Assembly: GCA_965243175.1 (NCBI GenBank)
Contig: OZ251532.1
Location: 3,038,001-3,102,000, forward strand
Direction: 5' to 3'
DNA: 64,000 bases
Source: VXYL01 sp965243175
GTDB taxonomy: Bacteria > Pseudomonadota > Gammaproteobacteria > Pseudomonadales > Azotimanducaceae
Part shown: positions 7,895 to 16,598 of the stretch, one piece after another
Layout: every line of letters starts with the position of its first letter
How positions within the stretch are numbered: position 1 is the stretch's first letter
Notes under the pieces: generated by a model
The model's database searches: none
Told to the model about the DNA's origin: nothing
What the model saw: the letters and a program-made list of their open reading frames with translations, nothing else
Position numbers and translations under genes: made by a program

Positions 7895-8629
7895 TCAGGC
7901 CACCATGCCGTAGGCCAGCACGAAGACGATCGGCGTCAGGCTCGCGAAGGCGATCAGGCCGAAGCCGTCGAGCATGGGGTTGCGGCCCTTGATGGAGGTG
8001 GCGAGGCCCACGCCCAGAGCGGTGACCAGCGGCACGGTGACCGTGCCCGTGGTGACGCCGCCGGAATCGTAGGCGACGCCGATGATCTCCGCCGGCGCGA
8101 AGAACGTCATGGCCGTCACCAGCAGGTAGCCGCCGATGATGAGCCGGTGGATCGGCCAGCCCTTGAGAATGCGCAGCACGCCGAGGACGAGGGCCACGCC
8201 TACGGAAAACGCCACCACCATGCGCAAGTTGAAGGCGTAGCTCGCCCGCGCGGCGCTTTCGTCCACGACCAGACCCGCCTCCGCGGCGACATTGGCGGCC
8301 TCGCCGGCCACCGCGATCAGGGCCGGTTCCGCCACCGTGGTGCCGAAGCCCAGGCAGAACGCGAACGCCAGCAGCGCCGCGGCGCTGCCCTTGCGGGCGA
8401 AGGCGTGCGCGATCGCCTCGCCAAGCGGGAACAGGCCGCTCTCCAGCCCTTGCACGAAGATCGCAAGACCAGCGACCACGCACGCCAGCCCGACGAGAAT
8501 TTCGGCCAGATTGGGGAAGGGCTGCCGCAGCACGACGATCTGAAAGAAGGCCACGACGGCAATGATCGGCGCCAGATCCCGCGCAGCGCCCACCATTCGC
8601 CGCCCGAGCGCCACAGCCACATCAACCAC
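7895..8629 (-). CDS. DUF1538 membrane protein (first of a pair)
   Basis: A 244-residue membrane protein, paralogous to the next gene. It shares FGTTVAEPALIAVA, YDSGGVTTGTVTVPLVTALGVG and MLDGFGLIAFASLTP, and begins with a helix at about residues 18-35. A GTG start is used. The two copies probably form a heteromeric transporter or channel, by analogy with the two-component antiporter UmpAB. A TATGCT hexamer at 8662-8667 (minus strand) could be the operon -10, but its -35 is poor. The operon order is DUF1538, DUF1538, P-II-like, CBS. Confidence 0.88.
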   Translation of the reverse strand: MVDVAVALGRRMVGAARDLAPIIAVVAFFQIVVLRQPFPNLAEILVGLACVVAGLAIFVQGLESGLFPLGEAIAHAFARKGSAAALLAFAFCLGFGTTVAEPALIAVAGEAANVAAEAGLVVDESAARASYAFNLRMVVAFSVGVALVLGVLRILKGWPIHRLIIGGYLLVTAMTFFAPAEIIGVAYDSGGVTTGTVTVPLVTALGVGLATSIKGRNPMLDGFGLIAFASLTPIVFVLAYGMVA

Positions 8630-8704
8630 TAGGTACCGTCCGGCTCCACAGCAATCGCAAGAGCATAGGCGAGGCAGGGCATTGCATCCAGTTGGGTCGC
8701 CGCA

Positions 8705-9550
8705 TCAGCCGATCGGCAAGAGCGTCTCGCGCGACACCTTCTTCTCCAGCTGGGCGACTATCCGGCCCAGCTCCATCTTCGGCTCCGCCTTGAGGCCCAG
8801 GCACATGCCGACGCCAGCCGCGTCCGTGCTCCACCTCGAAGCCAACTTGATCGAATGCGCCGCGTCTCGTCGCTCGAATGCGTAGGCGTGGAACTGCATC
8901 GCGTTTCCGCGCTTGGCCCGCGCAACGTGGTCGAATTCGAAATTGCTTCGAAGATAGTCGAAGAGTTGCGTCTGAGTGACGAGAACCAGGTGCTTGCCCA
9001 AGGCTTCGAACGTCTGAATCTTGTGGTGAAGCTGGACCAGAATCGTCTTGGCCGTCATCTTCCAGTTCATTCCATAGGTTGCGCCATAGGACGCGCGTTC
9101 CTCCGCTACGGCATCGGGACGGCCGGCCGAGCTTAGGAATCGCTGTCGGGCGGGCCACACGGAACCAGTCGTGTCCATCGTCTGGAGCTCGACGCCCAGG
9201 AAGTCAACGACGCTCCCGTCGTCGACCGAGGTCAGGAAGTAGTCGACGCTTCCTCCGGGCACGGCCACTTCCGGTACCACATGCAGTTCGTTGCCGGGCT
9301 CGTGGGAAAGCAGATGCAGACAGTCGATGAAGACCTGCTTCCGTTCGAGCAGCCGATACGGGCAGATCACCATGGGTTGGCGACCGCGTCCGTGGGCGAC
9401 AGAGCATGTGCCGATGGATACGTCCGGCTCGCTTTTCCTGATCTTGATGCACTTGCGCTGCAGGAACGGGCACTGTTGCTCGCGGACCAGCGTCGGCCAG
9501 TCCGCTGTCGTTGAAGTCGACTCGCCGAAGAGTTCGAGAATCTCGGTCAT
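8705..9550 (-). CDS. NotI-like type II restriction endonuclease
   Basis: A 281-residue protein that I align by eye with NotI. It has four N-terminal cysteines (C27 in CPFL, C34, C49, and C63 in VICPYRLL) in the arrangement that holds iron in NotI. The catalytic core is probably D103 with E121 and Q123 in GVELQTMD, the PD-ExQ variant also used by NotI (which has a matching LEIQTMD). It is somewhat shorter than NotI (about 380 residues). The ATG overlaps the stop of the upstream DNA methyltransferase gene by four bases, so the pair forms a modification-then-restriction operon. The recognition site is not determinable from sequence alone. Confidence 0.82.
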   Translation of the reverse strand: MTEILELFGESTSTTADWPTLVREQQCPFLQRKCIKIRKSEPDVSIGTCSVAHGRGRQPMVICPYRLLERKQVFIDCLHLLSHEPGNELHVVPEVAVPGGSVDYFLTSVDDGSVVDFLGVELQTMDTTGSVWPARQRFLSSAGRPDAVAEERASYGATYGMNWKMTAKTILVQLHHKIQTFEALGKHLVLVTQTQLFDYLRSNFEFDHVARAKRGNAMQFHAYAFERRDAAHSIKLASRWSTDAAGVGMCLGLKAEPKMELGRIVAQLEKKVSRETLLPIG

Positions 9551-10611
9551 AGGATGGTCGCCGTGCGCTGGTCCGCCATCTCGATGTATTCGGCCGACAA
9601 GTCGATGCCCACGGACTTCCGCCCCAGTTGGCTGGCGACGAGCATGGTCGTGCCGGTGCCGCAGAATGGATCGAGGACGATACCGTCAGCGGGAGATGTG
9701 GCCAGGATCGGGATTCGGCACAGGTCTTCCGGGTAGGGCGCAAAGTGGGCGCGGCGCCTCTGGGTGTCTTCGGGCAGGATGTCCCACACGTCGGACGGCT
9801 TGCTGCCCTTGGGGTGGTACTTCAAGAAGTAGAAGCCTTTGTCGCGCAGTTCCTTCGCGCGGCCGGAGACGTTCGCCGAATCGGAATGCGTGGTGCGCTG
9901 CTGGCCGCGGATGATCATGCGGAAGTCGGCCAGCTCGCCGCGATTGACGGCGCCGAGCATCGTCTCCAGCGTCGCGTGCGCTCTGCGCTTTTCGTCGTCG
10001 TCGAGTTCGGTCGAGAGTTCGATCTGGCGCTTGTAGCGGACGCCGCTGACGCCGGAGGCCGTCACTACCGAACCATTGACGACCTTGGTCGTCTTCGGCG
10101 TGCTTCGAATGGCGTCCGCGTCGTAGTAGTAGCCGCGTTGCCGCTGCACGAAGTGGAACAGGCTCTCGTGGACGTTGCGGAGGCGGTCTAGCGTGTTGTC
10201 CGGCCCGCCCTTCACCTTGTTCCAGACGACGTCGTTGCGCAACGTCCAGCCCTGCTCGTCGATGAGGTGGAAGGCCACGCGCCAAGGCACGCCGACCAGG
10301 CCCTTCTGGTGGTAGGTGTCGCCGATGTTCAGCCAGAACGATCCCGTGGGCTTGAGGACGCGCTTCACCTCGGCGAACACGGCGGCGATGGCTTGGACGA
10401 ACTCGCGGTAGTCCTTCTCCAAGCCGATGCCGCCGTTGCCGTATTCCCGCTTGCCCCAGTACGGCGGGCTGGTCATGCAGCAGTCGAATGTGGCTGCAGG
10501 AAGTCGCCGCAGCACGTCCAACGCATCGCCCACGACGAACAACGGCGACCGGCACGGCTCGCGAAGGTAGTCCCGCAGGCTCGCCAACGACTCGCCGGGC
10601 GCGGCGATCAT
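9547..10611 (-). CDS. DNA methyltransferase (amino-MTase, beta class)
   Basis: A 354-residue N4-cytosine/N6-adenine-type DNA methyltransferase. Catalytic motif IV, TSPPYW, is at about 47-52 and the AdoMet-binding motif LDPFCGTGTT near 313-322; this IV-before-I order defines the beta class. SPPYW is frequent in N4-cytosine enzymes, which would suit a GC-only target. I chose the ATG at 10611; the frame continues to a TTG at 10731, adding 40 residues without family character. It is coupled through an ATGA overlap to the NotI-like endonuclease and should protect the host at the shared site. Base composition here is less GC-rich than in neighbouring housekeeping genes. Confidence 0.87.
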   Translation of the reverse strand: MIAAPGESLASLRDYLREPCRSPLFVVGDALDVLRRLPAATFDCCMTSPPYWGKREYGNGGIGLEKDYREFVQAIAAVFAEVKRVLKPTGSFWLNIGDTYHQKGLVGVPWRVAFHLIDEQGWTLRNDVVWNKVKGGPDNTLDRLRNVHESLFHFVQRQRGYYYDADAIRSTPKTTKVVNGSVVTASGVSGVRYKRQIELSTELDDDEKRRAHATLETMLGAVNRGELADFRMIIRGQQRTTHSDSANVSGRAKELRDKGFYFLKYHPKGSKPSDVWDILPEDTQRRRAHFAPYPEDLCRIPILATSPADGIVLDPFCGTGTTMLVASQLGRKSVGIDLSAEYIEMADQRTATIL

Positions 10612-10985
10612 CGCCACCGTCCACGGAAGGTTCTTGCGGGCGAGTGCGCAGGGCGGGCAATCGTCGGTAAGGCAGCGTTGCCGCGAGTCGCGGGCAGTGG
10701 CGTTTGCATCGTCTTCATGCCCCGATTCCAAAAGACCAGCGACACGTCTCGTTCGTGGTCGACGCGACGGTCGGACCAGTCGAGCGAATCAGCATAGCAG
10801 TTTTCGCTGCGAAGCCGCTTGGGCGCGGTGACCTTCGACCTGCGCGAACGGCTTGGACATCCCGTGCGGGATCGAGCGTCACGCTGGCGGGCGCAAGCGC
10901 CTACAATGCGCGCCGTTGCCGCTCGCGGGGTGGCTGGATGCGGCGGGGTTGGCCTCGCACTAAGGCGGGTAAGGAGAGGACCTTC
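10612..10985. other. divergent intergenic region
   Basis: No gene is supported here. It separates the restriction-modification operon from the acyl-CoA ligase gene. Visible items are a palindrome, ATCCCG-TG-CGGGAT (10859-10872), a TACAAT hexamer (10902-10907) and an AAGGAG ribosome-binding site (10971-10976) for the ligase gene. The methyltransferase-side promoter is not obvious. Confidence 0.5.
10859..10907 (+). promoter_or_regulatory. possible acyl-CoA ligase promoter with upstream palindrome
   Basis: TACAAT (10902-10907) is a good -10, but the -35 position (about 10879-10884) is poor. A perfect 6-base inverted repeat with a two-base centre (10859-10872) lies just upstream and could be an activator site. 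No specific regulator is recognised. Confidence 0.3.
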
Positions 10986-12524
10986 ATGGAGAACAACATC
11001 GGCTGGTGGCTGGCGAAGCGGGCGTTTCTTTCGCCGCAGCGGGAGGCGTACGTTGGCGACGACGGCGCTCGGTTGACCTTCGCCGAGCTGAACGAGCGCT
11101 GCAATCGCGCCGCGAACGCCTTTCTGGATGCTGGCGTGCGGAAGGGCGAGCGCGTGGCGCTGCTGCTGATGAACAGCCCGGAGTTCGTGGAGGCGTACTT
11201 TGCGCTGGCCAAGATCGGCGCCGTCGTGGTGCCGTTGAACTGGCGGCTGGTGGCGGACGAACTGGAGTTCATCCTCAAGGACAGCGGCGCCCAGCGCCTC
11301 GTCTTCGACGACGAATTCGTGGACACGGTGGCGGACCTGCACTCCCGCGGCGAGAAGACGGACGTCAACCACTGGCTGCAAGCGGGAAGCGGCGAGACCG
11401 CGTATTTCGCCAGCACCTACGCGGCGTTCCGCGACGCGGCGAGCAGCGCCGAACCGACCATCGCGGCGCGTGGCGAAGACATGCTCTACATCATGTACAC
11501 CTCCGGCACCACCGGCCTGCCGAAGGGCGTCGTCCACACCCACGACACCACCATCTGGGGCTGCATCACCATCGCCGCCACCACCTACTTCCACGACCAC
11601 GACCGCTTCCTCTCGCCGCTGCCGATGTTCCACGTCGGCGCCCTGACGCCGTTGACGCTGGCCGTCTACCGCGGCATCACCAGCATCGTCATGCGCAGCT
11701 TCGATCCGGTGCGCGCCTGGGAACTGGTGGACGGCGAACGGGTCACCGTGGGCCTGGCGGTGCCAGCGATGCTCAACTTCATGCTGCAAGTGCCGAATCT
11801 CGAACGCTTCGACCATTCGCAATGGCGCTGGTGCATGTCCGGCGCCGCGCCCGTACCGGTGTCGCTGATGGAAGCCTGCGCGAAGATCGGCGTGGAGGTG
11901 CATCAGATCTACGGCCTCACCGAGTCGTGCGGCCCGGCCGCGCTCATCGACGCGGACAACGCCTTGAAGCGCATCGGCTCCACCGGCAAGGCGTTCTTCC
12001 ACACCGGCGTGCGCATCGTCCGCCCGGACGGCAGCGACTGCGCGGCGAACGAACCGGGCGAGGTGCTGGTGGCCGGCCCGCACATCATGCGCGAATACTG
12101 GAACCGGCCGGAGGCCACCGCGGAGACCATCGTCGACGGCTGGCTGCACACCGGCGACGTGGCGCGCATGGACGAAGACGGCTTCATCTACATCGAAGAC
12201 CGCATCAAGGACATGATCATCTCCGGCGGCGAGAACGTCTATCCGGCGGAGATCGAGAACGTGCTGCAAGCGCATCCCGGCATCCGCGAAGCCGGCGTGA
12301 TCGGCCAGGCGAGCGAGAAGTGGGGCGAGTCGCCGTTCGCCGTGGTCGTCAAGGCGGATTCGGCGCTGACGCAGAACGACGTGCTGGAGTTCTGCCGTGG
12401 CCGATTGGCCGGCTTCAAGCAGCCGAAGGGCGTCGCCTTCGTGGACGCGGTGCCGCGCAACCCGAGCGGGAAGATCCTCAAGCGCGTCCTGCGCGAGCAG
12501 TTTCCCGGGCCGGCGCCCGTCTGA
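10986..12524 (+). CDS. acyl-CoA synthetase (AMP-binding family)
   Basis: A 512-residue adenylate-forming enzyme that would activate a carboxylic (probably fatty) acid to acyl-CoA at the cost of ATP. The P-loop-like motif TSGTTGLPKG is at 172-181. YGLTESCGP and GWLHTGDVARMDEDG follow, then the hinge and GGENVYPAEIE. The C-terminal catalytic lysine should lie in NPSGKILKR near residue 500. ATG at 10986 follows AAGGAG with normal spacing. Chain-length preference cannot be read. The gene stands alone between the divergent R-M operon and the RNA ligase gene. Confidence 0.92.
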   Translation: MENNIGWWLAKRAFLSPQREAYVGDDGARLTFAELNERCNRAANAFLDAGVRKGERVALLLMNSPEFVEAYFALAKIGAVVVPLNWRLVADELEFILKDSGAQRLVFDDEFVDTVADLHSRGEKTDVNHWLQAGSGETAYFASTYAAFRDAASSAEPTIAARGEDMLYIMYTSGTTGLPKGVVHTHDTTIWGCITIAATTYFHDHDRFLSPLPMFHVGALTPLTLAVYRGITSIVMRSFDPVRAWELVDGERVTVGLAVPAMLNFMLQVPNLERFDHSQWRWCMSGAAPVPVSLMEACAKIGVEVHQIYGLTESCGPAALIDADNALKRIGSTGKAFFHTGVRIVRPDGSDCAANEPGEVLVAGPHIMREYWNRPEATAETIVDGWLHTGDVARMDEDGFIYIEDRIKDMIISGGENVYPAEIENVLQAHPGIREAGVIGQASEKWGESPFAVVVKADSALTQNDVLEFCRGRLAGFKQPKGVAFVDAVPRNPSGKILKRVLREQFPGPAPV

Positions 12525-12537
12525 GCGCACTCCGCTC

Positions 12538-12558
12538 GGCCCGCTTGAACGGCGGGCC
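12538..12558 (+). terminator. GC-rich hairpin after the acyl-CoA ligase gene
   Basis: GGCCCGC and GCGGGCC form a 7-base stem (extendable by G-U and C-G pairs) around a TTGAACG loop, 14 bases after the stop codon. There is no T run, so intrinsic termination is uncertain; it may simply stabilise the 3' end. Confidence 0.35.
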
Positions 12559-12673
12559 GGGCTGATCTCGCAAAATCTTGTAGGAAATTCGCCCGGCGCG
12601 TCCACGGCGCTCGGGCGGAGTGCCACGATTCGCGTTTCAACGCACTCAACGCTTCAACAGAAGGAGTACTCAC

Positions 12674-13732
12674 ATGGCAACGTTCGAATCCCGCGTCTAC
12701 GCGCTGCGCATCGAGCCGCATCCAAACGCCGATCGCTTGGAGTTGGCGGCGGTAGGCGGTTTCCGCAGCGTGGTCGGCAAAGGCAGCTACGTGGACGGCG
12801 ACCTCGCCGCGTACATCCCGGAGGGCGCCGTCTGCGCGGACTGGCTGATCGCCGAGCTCGGCTTGGAGGGCAAGCTGGCCGGCAGCAAGCGCAACCGGGT
12901 GAAGGCGGTGAAGCTGCGCGGCGTCCTCTCCCAGGGCCTCGTCTACCCGGTGCGCGACGGGCGCATCCGCGACCAGGCGGTGGCCGAGGGCGACGACGTG
13001 ACCGAGCTCTTGGAACTGGTCAAGTACGAGCCGCCCGTGCCGATCGCCATGCAGGGCGAAGTGGCCGCGGCAGCGGGGGCGACGCTCCACTACGACATCG
13101 ACAACTACAAGAAGTACCCAGGCGAGTTCCAGCCGGGCGAACCCGTCCACATCACCGAAAAGCTGCACGGCAGCTGGTGCTGCCTGGGCTGGCACCCGGA
13201 ACACGGCGCGGTCGTGACGTCCAAGGGCATGTCGGACAAGGGGCTGCGGCTGAAGATCAACGACGCCAACCAGAACAACCTCTACGTGCGGGCGTGGCTC
13301 GCCAACGCGGAGTCGTTCGCCACCGCTCGCGAGCGCCTGGCGCCGGACGACGCGCCGTTCTACATTCTCGGCGAGGTCTACGGGCGCGGCGTCCAGGACC
13401 TCCACTACGGCGAACCGAACCCGGCGTTCGCCGCCTTCGACGTCTACGTCGGTGCCCCCGGCCAAGGCCGCTACTTGCCGGTGGAAGAGATCGAATCCGG
13501 CTTGGAGGGTCTGTTCCGCCTCGTGCCCACCCTCTACCGCGGCCCGTTCAGCGAGGAGAAGCTGCAATCGCTGACGGACGGTGCCACCGCTCTCGGCGGC
13601 GGCAAGCATGTGCGCGAAGGCGTGGTCGTGAAGCCGATGCAGGAGCGGGAGTCCGCCGAGCTCGGCCGGGTGATCCTCAAGAACGTCTCCGGCGACTACC
13701 TCACGCGCAAGGGCGGCACGGAGTTCAACTGA
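12674..13732 (+). CDS. RNA ligase, DraRnl (Rnl5, DRB0094) family
   Basis: A 352-residue ATP-dependent RNA ligase of the Deinococcus radiodurans Rnl type. The N-terminal third carries an OB-like module (SRVYALRIEPHPNADRLELA). The nucleotidyltransferase core has motif I TEKLHGS, with adenylated lysine K163 (KxxG form KLHG), motif III ILGEVYG (231-237), motif IV EGVVVKP (315-321) and motif V VILKN with K336. DraRnl seals 3'-OH/5'-phosphate nicks in RNA strands and tolerates a DNA bridge. ATG at 12674 follows GAAGGAG. The stop is one base before the tsaD start, so the two are probably co-transcribed. No RNA repair kinase or phosphatase is adjacent. Confidence 0.85.
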   Translation: MATFESRVYALRIEPHPNADRLELAAVGGFRSVVGKGSYVDGDLAAYIPEGAVCADWLIAELGLEGKLAGSKRNRVKAVKLRGVLSQGLVYPVRDGRIRDQAVAEGDDVTELLELVKYEPPVPIAMQGEVAAAAGATLHYDIDNYKKYPGEFQPGEPVHITEKLHGSWCCLGWHPEHGAVVTSKGMSDKGLRLKINDANQNNLYVRAWLANAESFATARERLAPDDAPFYILGEVYGRGVQDLHYGEPNPAFAAFDVYVGAPGQGRYLPVEEIESGLEGLFRLVPTLYRGPFSEEKLQSLTDGATALGGGKHVREGVVVKPMQERESAELGRVILKNVSGDYLTRKGGTEFN

Positions 13733-13733
13733 C

Positions 13734-14741
13734 GTGCTGGTGCTTGGCGTCGAAACGTCCTGCGACGAGACGGGCGTCGCCCTCTACGACTCCGCGGCGG
13801 GGTTGGTGGCGGACTCGCTCTACAGCCAGGTCGATCTGCATGCCCGCTACGGCGGCGTGGTGCCGGAGCTGGCGTCGCGGGACCACATCCGCAAGATCGT
13901 GCCGCTGCTCTCGGCGCTGCTCGCCGATGCCGGCAAGCGCCCGCAGGACATCGACGCCGTGGCGTTCACCGCCGGCCCGGGACTGATCGGCGCGCTCATG
14001 GTGGGCGCGATGGTGGGCCGCTCGCTGGCCTTCGGCCTCGACGTGCCAGCCATCGGCGTCCACCACATGGAGGCGCATCTGCTGGCGCCGCTGATCGGCG
14101 ACGACGCGCCGAGCCCGCCCTTCGCCGCGCTGCTCGTCTCCGGCGGCCATACGCAGCTGGTGCGCGTGGCGGGCATCGGCGACTACGAACTGCTCGGCGA
14201 GAGCCTGGACGACGCCGCCGGCGAAGCCTTCGACAAGGCCGCGCAGATGCTGGGCCTTGGCTACCCCGGCGGCCCGGCCATCGCCCAAGCCGCGCAGACG
14301 GGCGATCCGGGCCGCTTCCGATTCCCCCGCCCGATGACCGAGAAGCCCGGCCTGGACATGAGCTTCTCCGGCCTCAAGACCTACACGCTGAACACCGTCC
14401 GCGACCTGCAACCCTTGCAGGAAGGCGACGTCCCGGACGTCGCCCGCGCCTTCGAGGACGCGGTGGTGGACACGCTCGCCATCAAGTGCGAACGGGCGCT
14501 CCGCGAGACTGGTCTCTCGACGCTGGTGGCGGCTGGCGGCGTCGCCGCGAACAAGCGGTTGCGGGCGCGCTTGCAGGCGGACCTGCCCAAGGTGGTCTAT
14601 CCGCCGCCCGCGCTGTGTACCGACAACGGCGCGATGATCGCCCACGCCGGGGCGTTGCGCTTGGCGGCGGGGCAGGGCGATTCGCTGGAAGTAACCCCTA
14701 AGGCGCGCTGGCCGATGACGGGGCTGCCGGCGGTCGGCTGA
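13734..14741 (+). CDS. tsaD: tRNA N6-threonylcarbamoyladenosine transferase TsaD
   Basis: A 335-residue TsaD (Kae1/YgjD). With TsaB and TsaE it transfers threonylcarbamoyl from TC-AMP to A37 of ANN-decoding tRNAs. The ASKHA-fold start VLGVETSCDETG, the metal-binding HHMEAHLLAP and the SGGHTQLVRV loop are all present; SFSGLKTYTLN and GGVAANKRLR follow. It starts with GTG one base after the RNA ligase stop. Its last 44 bases overlap, tail to tail, with the cca gene on the opposite strand. In many gammaproteobacteria tsaD stands near rpsU; here the neighbour is an RNA ligase. Confidence 0.96.
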   Translation: MLVLGVETSCDETGVALYDSAAGLVADSLYSQVDLHARYGGVVPELASRDHIRKIVPLLSALLADAGKRPQDIDAVAFTAGPGLIGALMVGAMVGRSLAFGLDVPAIGVHHMEAHLLAPLIGDDAPSPPFAALLVSGGHTQLVRVAGIGDYELLGESLDDAAGEAFDKAAQMLGLGYPGGPAIAQAAQTGDPGRFRFPRPMTEKPGLDMSFSGLKTYTLNTVRDLQPLQEGDVPDVARAFEDAVVDTLAIKCERALRETGLSTLVAAGGVAANKRLRARLQADLPKVVYPPPALCTDNGAMIAHAGALRLAAGQGDSLEVTPKARWPMTGLPAVG

Positions 14742-15759
14742 GAAGCCAGGCGTCGATGCGTTCGAGGCGGCAGGCCTTCAGCGCGGCACCGTAGGCCGGG
14801 CCCGGTTCCGCGTCCAAGCGCACTTCGTTCAACTCTTCCACCAGATCGCGCAGCGGCAAGGGGTCCACGCCCGCGCAAGCGGCCACGGCGTCGAACACGA
14901 GCGGCGCGACCTCGCCTTGCCGGAACGCGCCGATGGCCGCCAGCGCGTCGTGCAAGGCGGCAGCGGTTGGCGGGTTCGCCAAAGCGCGACCGTGGCTCGC
15001 CACTGCTTTGGCCGCACGTTGGAAGATGGTCGGTGACTTGAGCGCCGCGTAGGTCGCGGCGATGGCTTGCGGTTGGTTGGGCCAGCCCACCGCGGCGAGC
15101 GCTCTTCGGGCGTCGAACTCTCGATGGCGAAAGAGCGCGGCTGTCGCGGACGAATCGAGCGCTTCGAACCAGTGCGCGCCCTCGAGCTCGGCAACCACCT
15201 CGAAGAAGCGCCCGAGTCGCGGCGTGGCCTTGACGAGTTCCCCCCACACGCGCTCGCCAGAGAGGGCAGCCAGTTCGCCGCGCATGGTCTTCATCAGCGC
15301 CAGCGTATCGGGGTGAATGGCGAAGTCGTCGAGCGTGGCGGCGAACCGAGCCACGCGGAAGACCCGCAGCGGGTCCTCGGCGAACGCTGGCGAGACGTGG
15401 CGGAGGAGGCGGCGTTCGATGTCCGCTTGCCCGCCGAACGGGTCGATCAGCTGGTCGCCGTCCTTGGCGATGGCGTTGATGGTGAGATCCCTGCGGGCAA
15501 GATCCTGCTCCAACGTCACGTCGTCCGCGTGCCAGGCGAAGCGCTGGTGGCCAGCGCCGGTCTTGCGCTCGGTGCGCGCCAGCGCGTACTGCTCGCTCGT
15601 GCGCGGGTGCAGGAAGACGGGAAAGTCGCTGCCGACCTGTCGATAGCCGTGCGCTCGCATCTGATCCGGTGTCGCGCCCACCACCACCCAGTCGCGTTCC
15701 TGGACGGGCCGCCCCAGCAGCGCGTCGCGCACCGCGCCGCCGACGAGATACGTCTTCAT
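14698..15759 (-). CDS. cca: CCA-adding tRNA nucleotidyltransferase
   Basis: A 353-residue class II CCA-adding enzyme that builds or repairs the 3'-CCA end of tRNA. The nucleotidyltransferase head is clear: YLVGGAVRDALLGR, DWVVVGATPDQM and RRDLTINAIA. The neck helices carry EDPLRVFRVARFAA. There is no HD phosphohydrolase domain, so it is shorter than the E. coli enzyme (412 residues). Its ATG overlaps the apaH stop (ATGA), making an apaG-apaH-cca run. The 3' end overlaps tsaD by 44 bases in convergent orientation. Confidence 0.93.
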   Translation of the reverse strand: MKTYLVGGAVRDALLGRPVQERDWVVVGATPDQMRAHGYRQVGSDFPVFLHPRTSEQYALARTERKTGAGHQRFAWHADDVTLEQDLARRDLTINAIAKDGDQLIDPFGGQADIERRLLRHVSPAFAEDPLRVFRVARFAATLDDFAIHPDTLALMKTMRGELAALSGERVWGELVKATPRLGRFFEVVAELEGAHWFEALDSSATAALFRHREFDARRALAAVGWPNQPQAIAATYAALKSPTIFQRAAKAVASHGRALANPPTAAALHDALAAIGAFRQGEVAPLVFDAVAACAGVDPLPLRDLVEELNEVRLDAEPGPAYGAALKACRLERIDAWLLSRPPAAPSSASAP

Positions 15760-16565
15760 GGACGATCCCGCGGTGCCGCAGGAACGGCGAAGACGCGCCC
15801 GTCGTCGAGGCGAACCGCGGTCAACGTGCGTCCCCAGACGCAGCCGGTATCGAGGCCGACCAGGCGGCGATTGCCGGTCGCGCCGTTCAGCGCCGCCCAG
15901 TGGCCGAAGTAGAAGGTCTTTTCGAGTTTCGACTGGTAGTGGAACCAAGGCCGAAAGCCCACGGGCAGATCGTCGAGTGTCCCTTTGTGGGCGAACTCCA
16001 TGCGCCCGTCGCCATCGATCAGACGCATGCGCGTAAGGTAGTTGACGATGGCGCGATGCCGCTCCATGCCGACGAGCGCGTCGTCCCACAGCGCCGGCTC
16101 GTTGCCGTACATCGCCTTGAAGAAGCGGCGATGGCCGGGGCCGCGCAGCACGGCTTCCACCTCCCGAGCATGGCGCCGCGCGTCGTCGATGCTCCACAGG
16201 TGGGGAATGCCGGCGTGGACCATGGCCCAGTCATCCGTTTCCGCCAGCAACGGCAGGCCGCGCAGCCATTCAGCCAGCTCAAGGCAGTCCGGTGCCGCCA
16301 GCACGTCCTCGAGCGTATCCCCCGAACGATGCGGGTGGCCGCCGTAGACCATCGCCAGAAGGTGCAGATCGTGGTTGCCCAGAACGCCCACGAAGCGCTT
16401 GCCGAGAGCGCGGGCGAAGCGCAGCGTGGCGAGGGAATCCGGGCCGCGGTTCACCAGATCGCCAACGCACCACAGCGTGTCCCTGCTGCCGAAGCGCACC
16501 TTGCGGAGCAGTGCGAGCAGGCTCGCCAGGCAGCCTTGGATGTCGCCGACGATGTACGAGGCCAC
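15756..16565 (-). CDS. apaH: symmetrical bis(5'-nucleosyl)-tetraphosphatase ApaH
   Basis: A 269-residue metallophosphatase that splits Ap4A to two ADP and can remove Np4 caps from RNA. Motifs are GDIQGC, GDLVNRGPDS, GNHD and the later HAGIPHLW, with FGHWAALNG for the last histidine. It uses GTG as its start. It lies downstream of apaG with 33 bases between, and its stop overlaps the cca start. Length matches the family. Confidence 0.95.
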   Translation of the reverse strand: MASYIVGDIQGCLASLLALLRKVRFGSRDTLWCVGDLVNRGPDSLATLRFARALGKRFVGVLGNHDLHLLAMVYGGHPHRSGDTLEDVLAAPDCLELAEWLRGLPLLAETDDWAMVHAGIPHLWSIDDARRHAREVEAVLRGPGHRRFFKAMYGNEPALWDDALVGMERHRAIVNYLTRMRLIDGDGRMEFAHKGTLDDLPVGFRPWFHYQSKLEKTFYFGHWAALNGATGNRRLVGLDTGCVWGRTLTAVRLDDGRVFAVPAAPRDRP

Positions 16566-16598
16566 AGCCTAGCCGCGGACCAAGAGCGCTGCCGAAGC

